Assembly (NCBI GenBank): GCA_035541995.1
Contig: DATKMG010000705.1
Coordinates: 1 to 6,208, forward strand
DNA: 6,208 bases
Source of the DNA: DATKMG01 sp035541995
GTDB taxonomy: Bacteria > Acidobacteriota > Terriglobia > Versatilivoradales > Versatilivoraceae
Reading direction: 5' to 3'
Shown piece after piece: positions 5,534 through 6,208 of this stretch. The notes beneath the pieces were generated by a model, which had not been told where the DNA came from, searched no databases, and saw only the letters and a list, made by a program, of their open reading frames with translations. Every line of letters begins with the position of its first letter. The first letter of the stretch is position 1. The position numbers and the translations under genes were made by a program.

Positions 5534-6208
5534 CTAAAGCCCCAAGCCCGTCAGAAGTCGGAATGCTTCCTGATATTTCTTACTGGTTGCTTCCACCACC
5601 CAATCAGGCAATGCTGGGGCCGGTGGTTGCTTGTTCCAGCGGATCTCCTCCAGGTAGTCTCTCACAAACTGTTTGTCGAATGACTGCTGAGACCGGCCCG
5701 GAGCATAATCGGACGCCGGCCAAAAACGAGATGAGTCCGGCGTCAACACCTCATCGATGAGAAGGATCTGGTCCTGGTAGACACCAAACTCGAACTTGGT
5801 GTCGGCAATGAGGATTCCTCGAGTGGCCGCGTACTCGACAGCTCTAAGATAGATCTGCAAGGTATACTCGCGCAATTGGCGGGCGATTTCGCCGCCCACT
5901 AGAGTTGCCGCCTCTTCAAATGAAATATTCTCGTCGTGTCCGCTGGTAGCCTTTGTGGCAGGGGTGAAGAGCGGTTGCGGGAGCCGGGCAGATTCCTTTA
6001 AGCCGGACGGTAAGGAAATCCCGCAAACCGTATGCCGCGTTTGGTACTCTTTCCATCCAGATCCCGCCAGGTACCCCCGTGCCACGCATTCCACTGGGAA
6101 AGGGAGTGCACGTTTCACTAGCATCGACCGCCCTTCCAGTTGGTGGACATATTTCTGCAGTCCTTCGGGGAACTCATGGACCTCCGCGGTAACCAGGTGA
6201 TTGGGGAC
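5534..6208 (-). CDS. purC: Phosphoribosylaminoimidazole-succinocarboxamide (SAICAR) synthase, 5' end off window
   Basis: Catalyses the ATP-dependent joining of CAIR and aspartate to give SAICAR in de novo purine synthesis, in the cytosol. The frame stays open to the right edge, giving 224 residues and no start. An internal ATG at 6122-6124 is not the start, because the 28 residues before it (VPNHLVTAEV and on to LEGRSM) match the family. Signature blocks are PFPVECVARGYLAGSGWKEY, the FTPATKA...GHDENISFEE substrate region, ILIADTKFEFG, LLIDEVLTPDSSRFWP (the second PROSITE-type signature) and SFDKQFVRDYLE. The family's longer form is about 290-310 residues, so some 70 N-terminal residues, including the ATP-binding HRGKVRD region, lie beyond the window. 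It is the first visible gene of a likely purC-PHP operon. No damage is seen; identity is certain. Confidence 0.97.
   Translation of the reverse strand, partial: VPNHLVTAEVHEFPEGLQKYVHQLEGRSMLVKRALPFPVECVARGYLAGSGWKEYQTRHTVCGISLPSGLKESARLPQPLFTPATKATSGHDENISFEEAATLVGGEIARQLREYTLQIYLRAVEYAATRGILIADTKFEFGVYQDQILLIDEVLTPDSSRFWPASDYAPGRSQQSFDKQFVRDYLEEIRWNKQPPAPALPDWVVEATSKKYQEAFRLLTGLGL

Noticed and set aside
5534..6124. purC as a complete gene starting at the ATG at 6122-6124.
   Set aside because: The frame continues upstream to the window edge with family-matching residues (VPNHL through LEGRS), so the ATG is internal and the gene is truncated by the window.

Overview
The window looks like ordinary chromosomal DNA from a Gram-negative-type bacterium of moderate GC content. 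Every recognisable gene belongs to a core cellular family. There is no insertion sequence, phage gene, CRISPR array, tRNA or rRNA. The GroEL sequence and the presence of a single-domain Fis-type helix-turn-helix gene next to cvpA resemble Acidobacteriota or related deep-branching lineages. That placement is an impression from memory of the families, not a computed result.

Left part (1-2094): a groES-groEL operon on the minus strand. groEL runs off the left edge and lacks roughly its last 35-40 residues. Upstream of groES lies a perfect CIRCE operator (TTAGCACTC-N9-GAGTGCTAA) abutting a near-consensus sigma-70 promoter (TTGACA-17 bp-TAGAAT). Together they predict heat-shock control by the HrcA repressor. 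The same intergenic region carries a possible opposite-facing extended -10 promoter for the next gene.

Middle (2095-3345): one plus-strand gene, a UDP-N-acetylglucosamine 2-epimerase of the WecB/MnaA family. It is about 40 residues longer than typical because of a polar insertion in the interdomain region. It would supply UDP-ManNAc for surface polysaccharide synthesis. It converges with the minus-strand cluster across a 24-base gap.

Right part (3370-6208): a minus-strand series read from right to left. It comprises purC (5' end off the window), a PHP-domain phosphoesterase 7 bases downstream, a 200-base gap of uncertain content, a CvpA-family membrane protein, a 68-residue Fis-type helix-turn-helix protein, and a probable 60-residue CxxC protein. 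The tight spacing of purC-PHP and of cvpA-HTH suggests co-transcription within each pair. purC makes SAICAR in purine synthesis, and PHP enzymes of this type hydrolyse nucleoside bisphosphates or RNA ends, so the pair has a nucleotide-metabolism flavour.

I found no convincing previously undescribed system. The least explained items are the small CxxC protein after the Fis-type gene, the 200-base gap between the PHP gene and cvpA, and the insertion in the epimerase.
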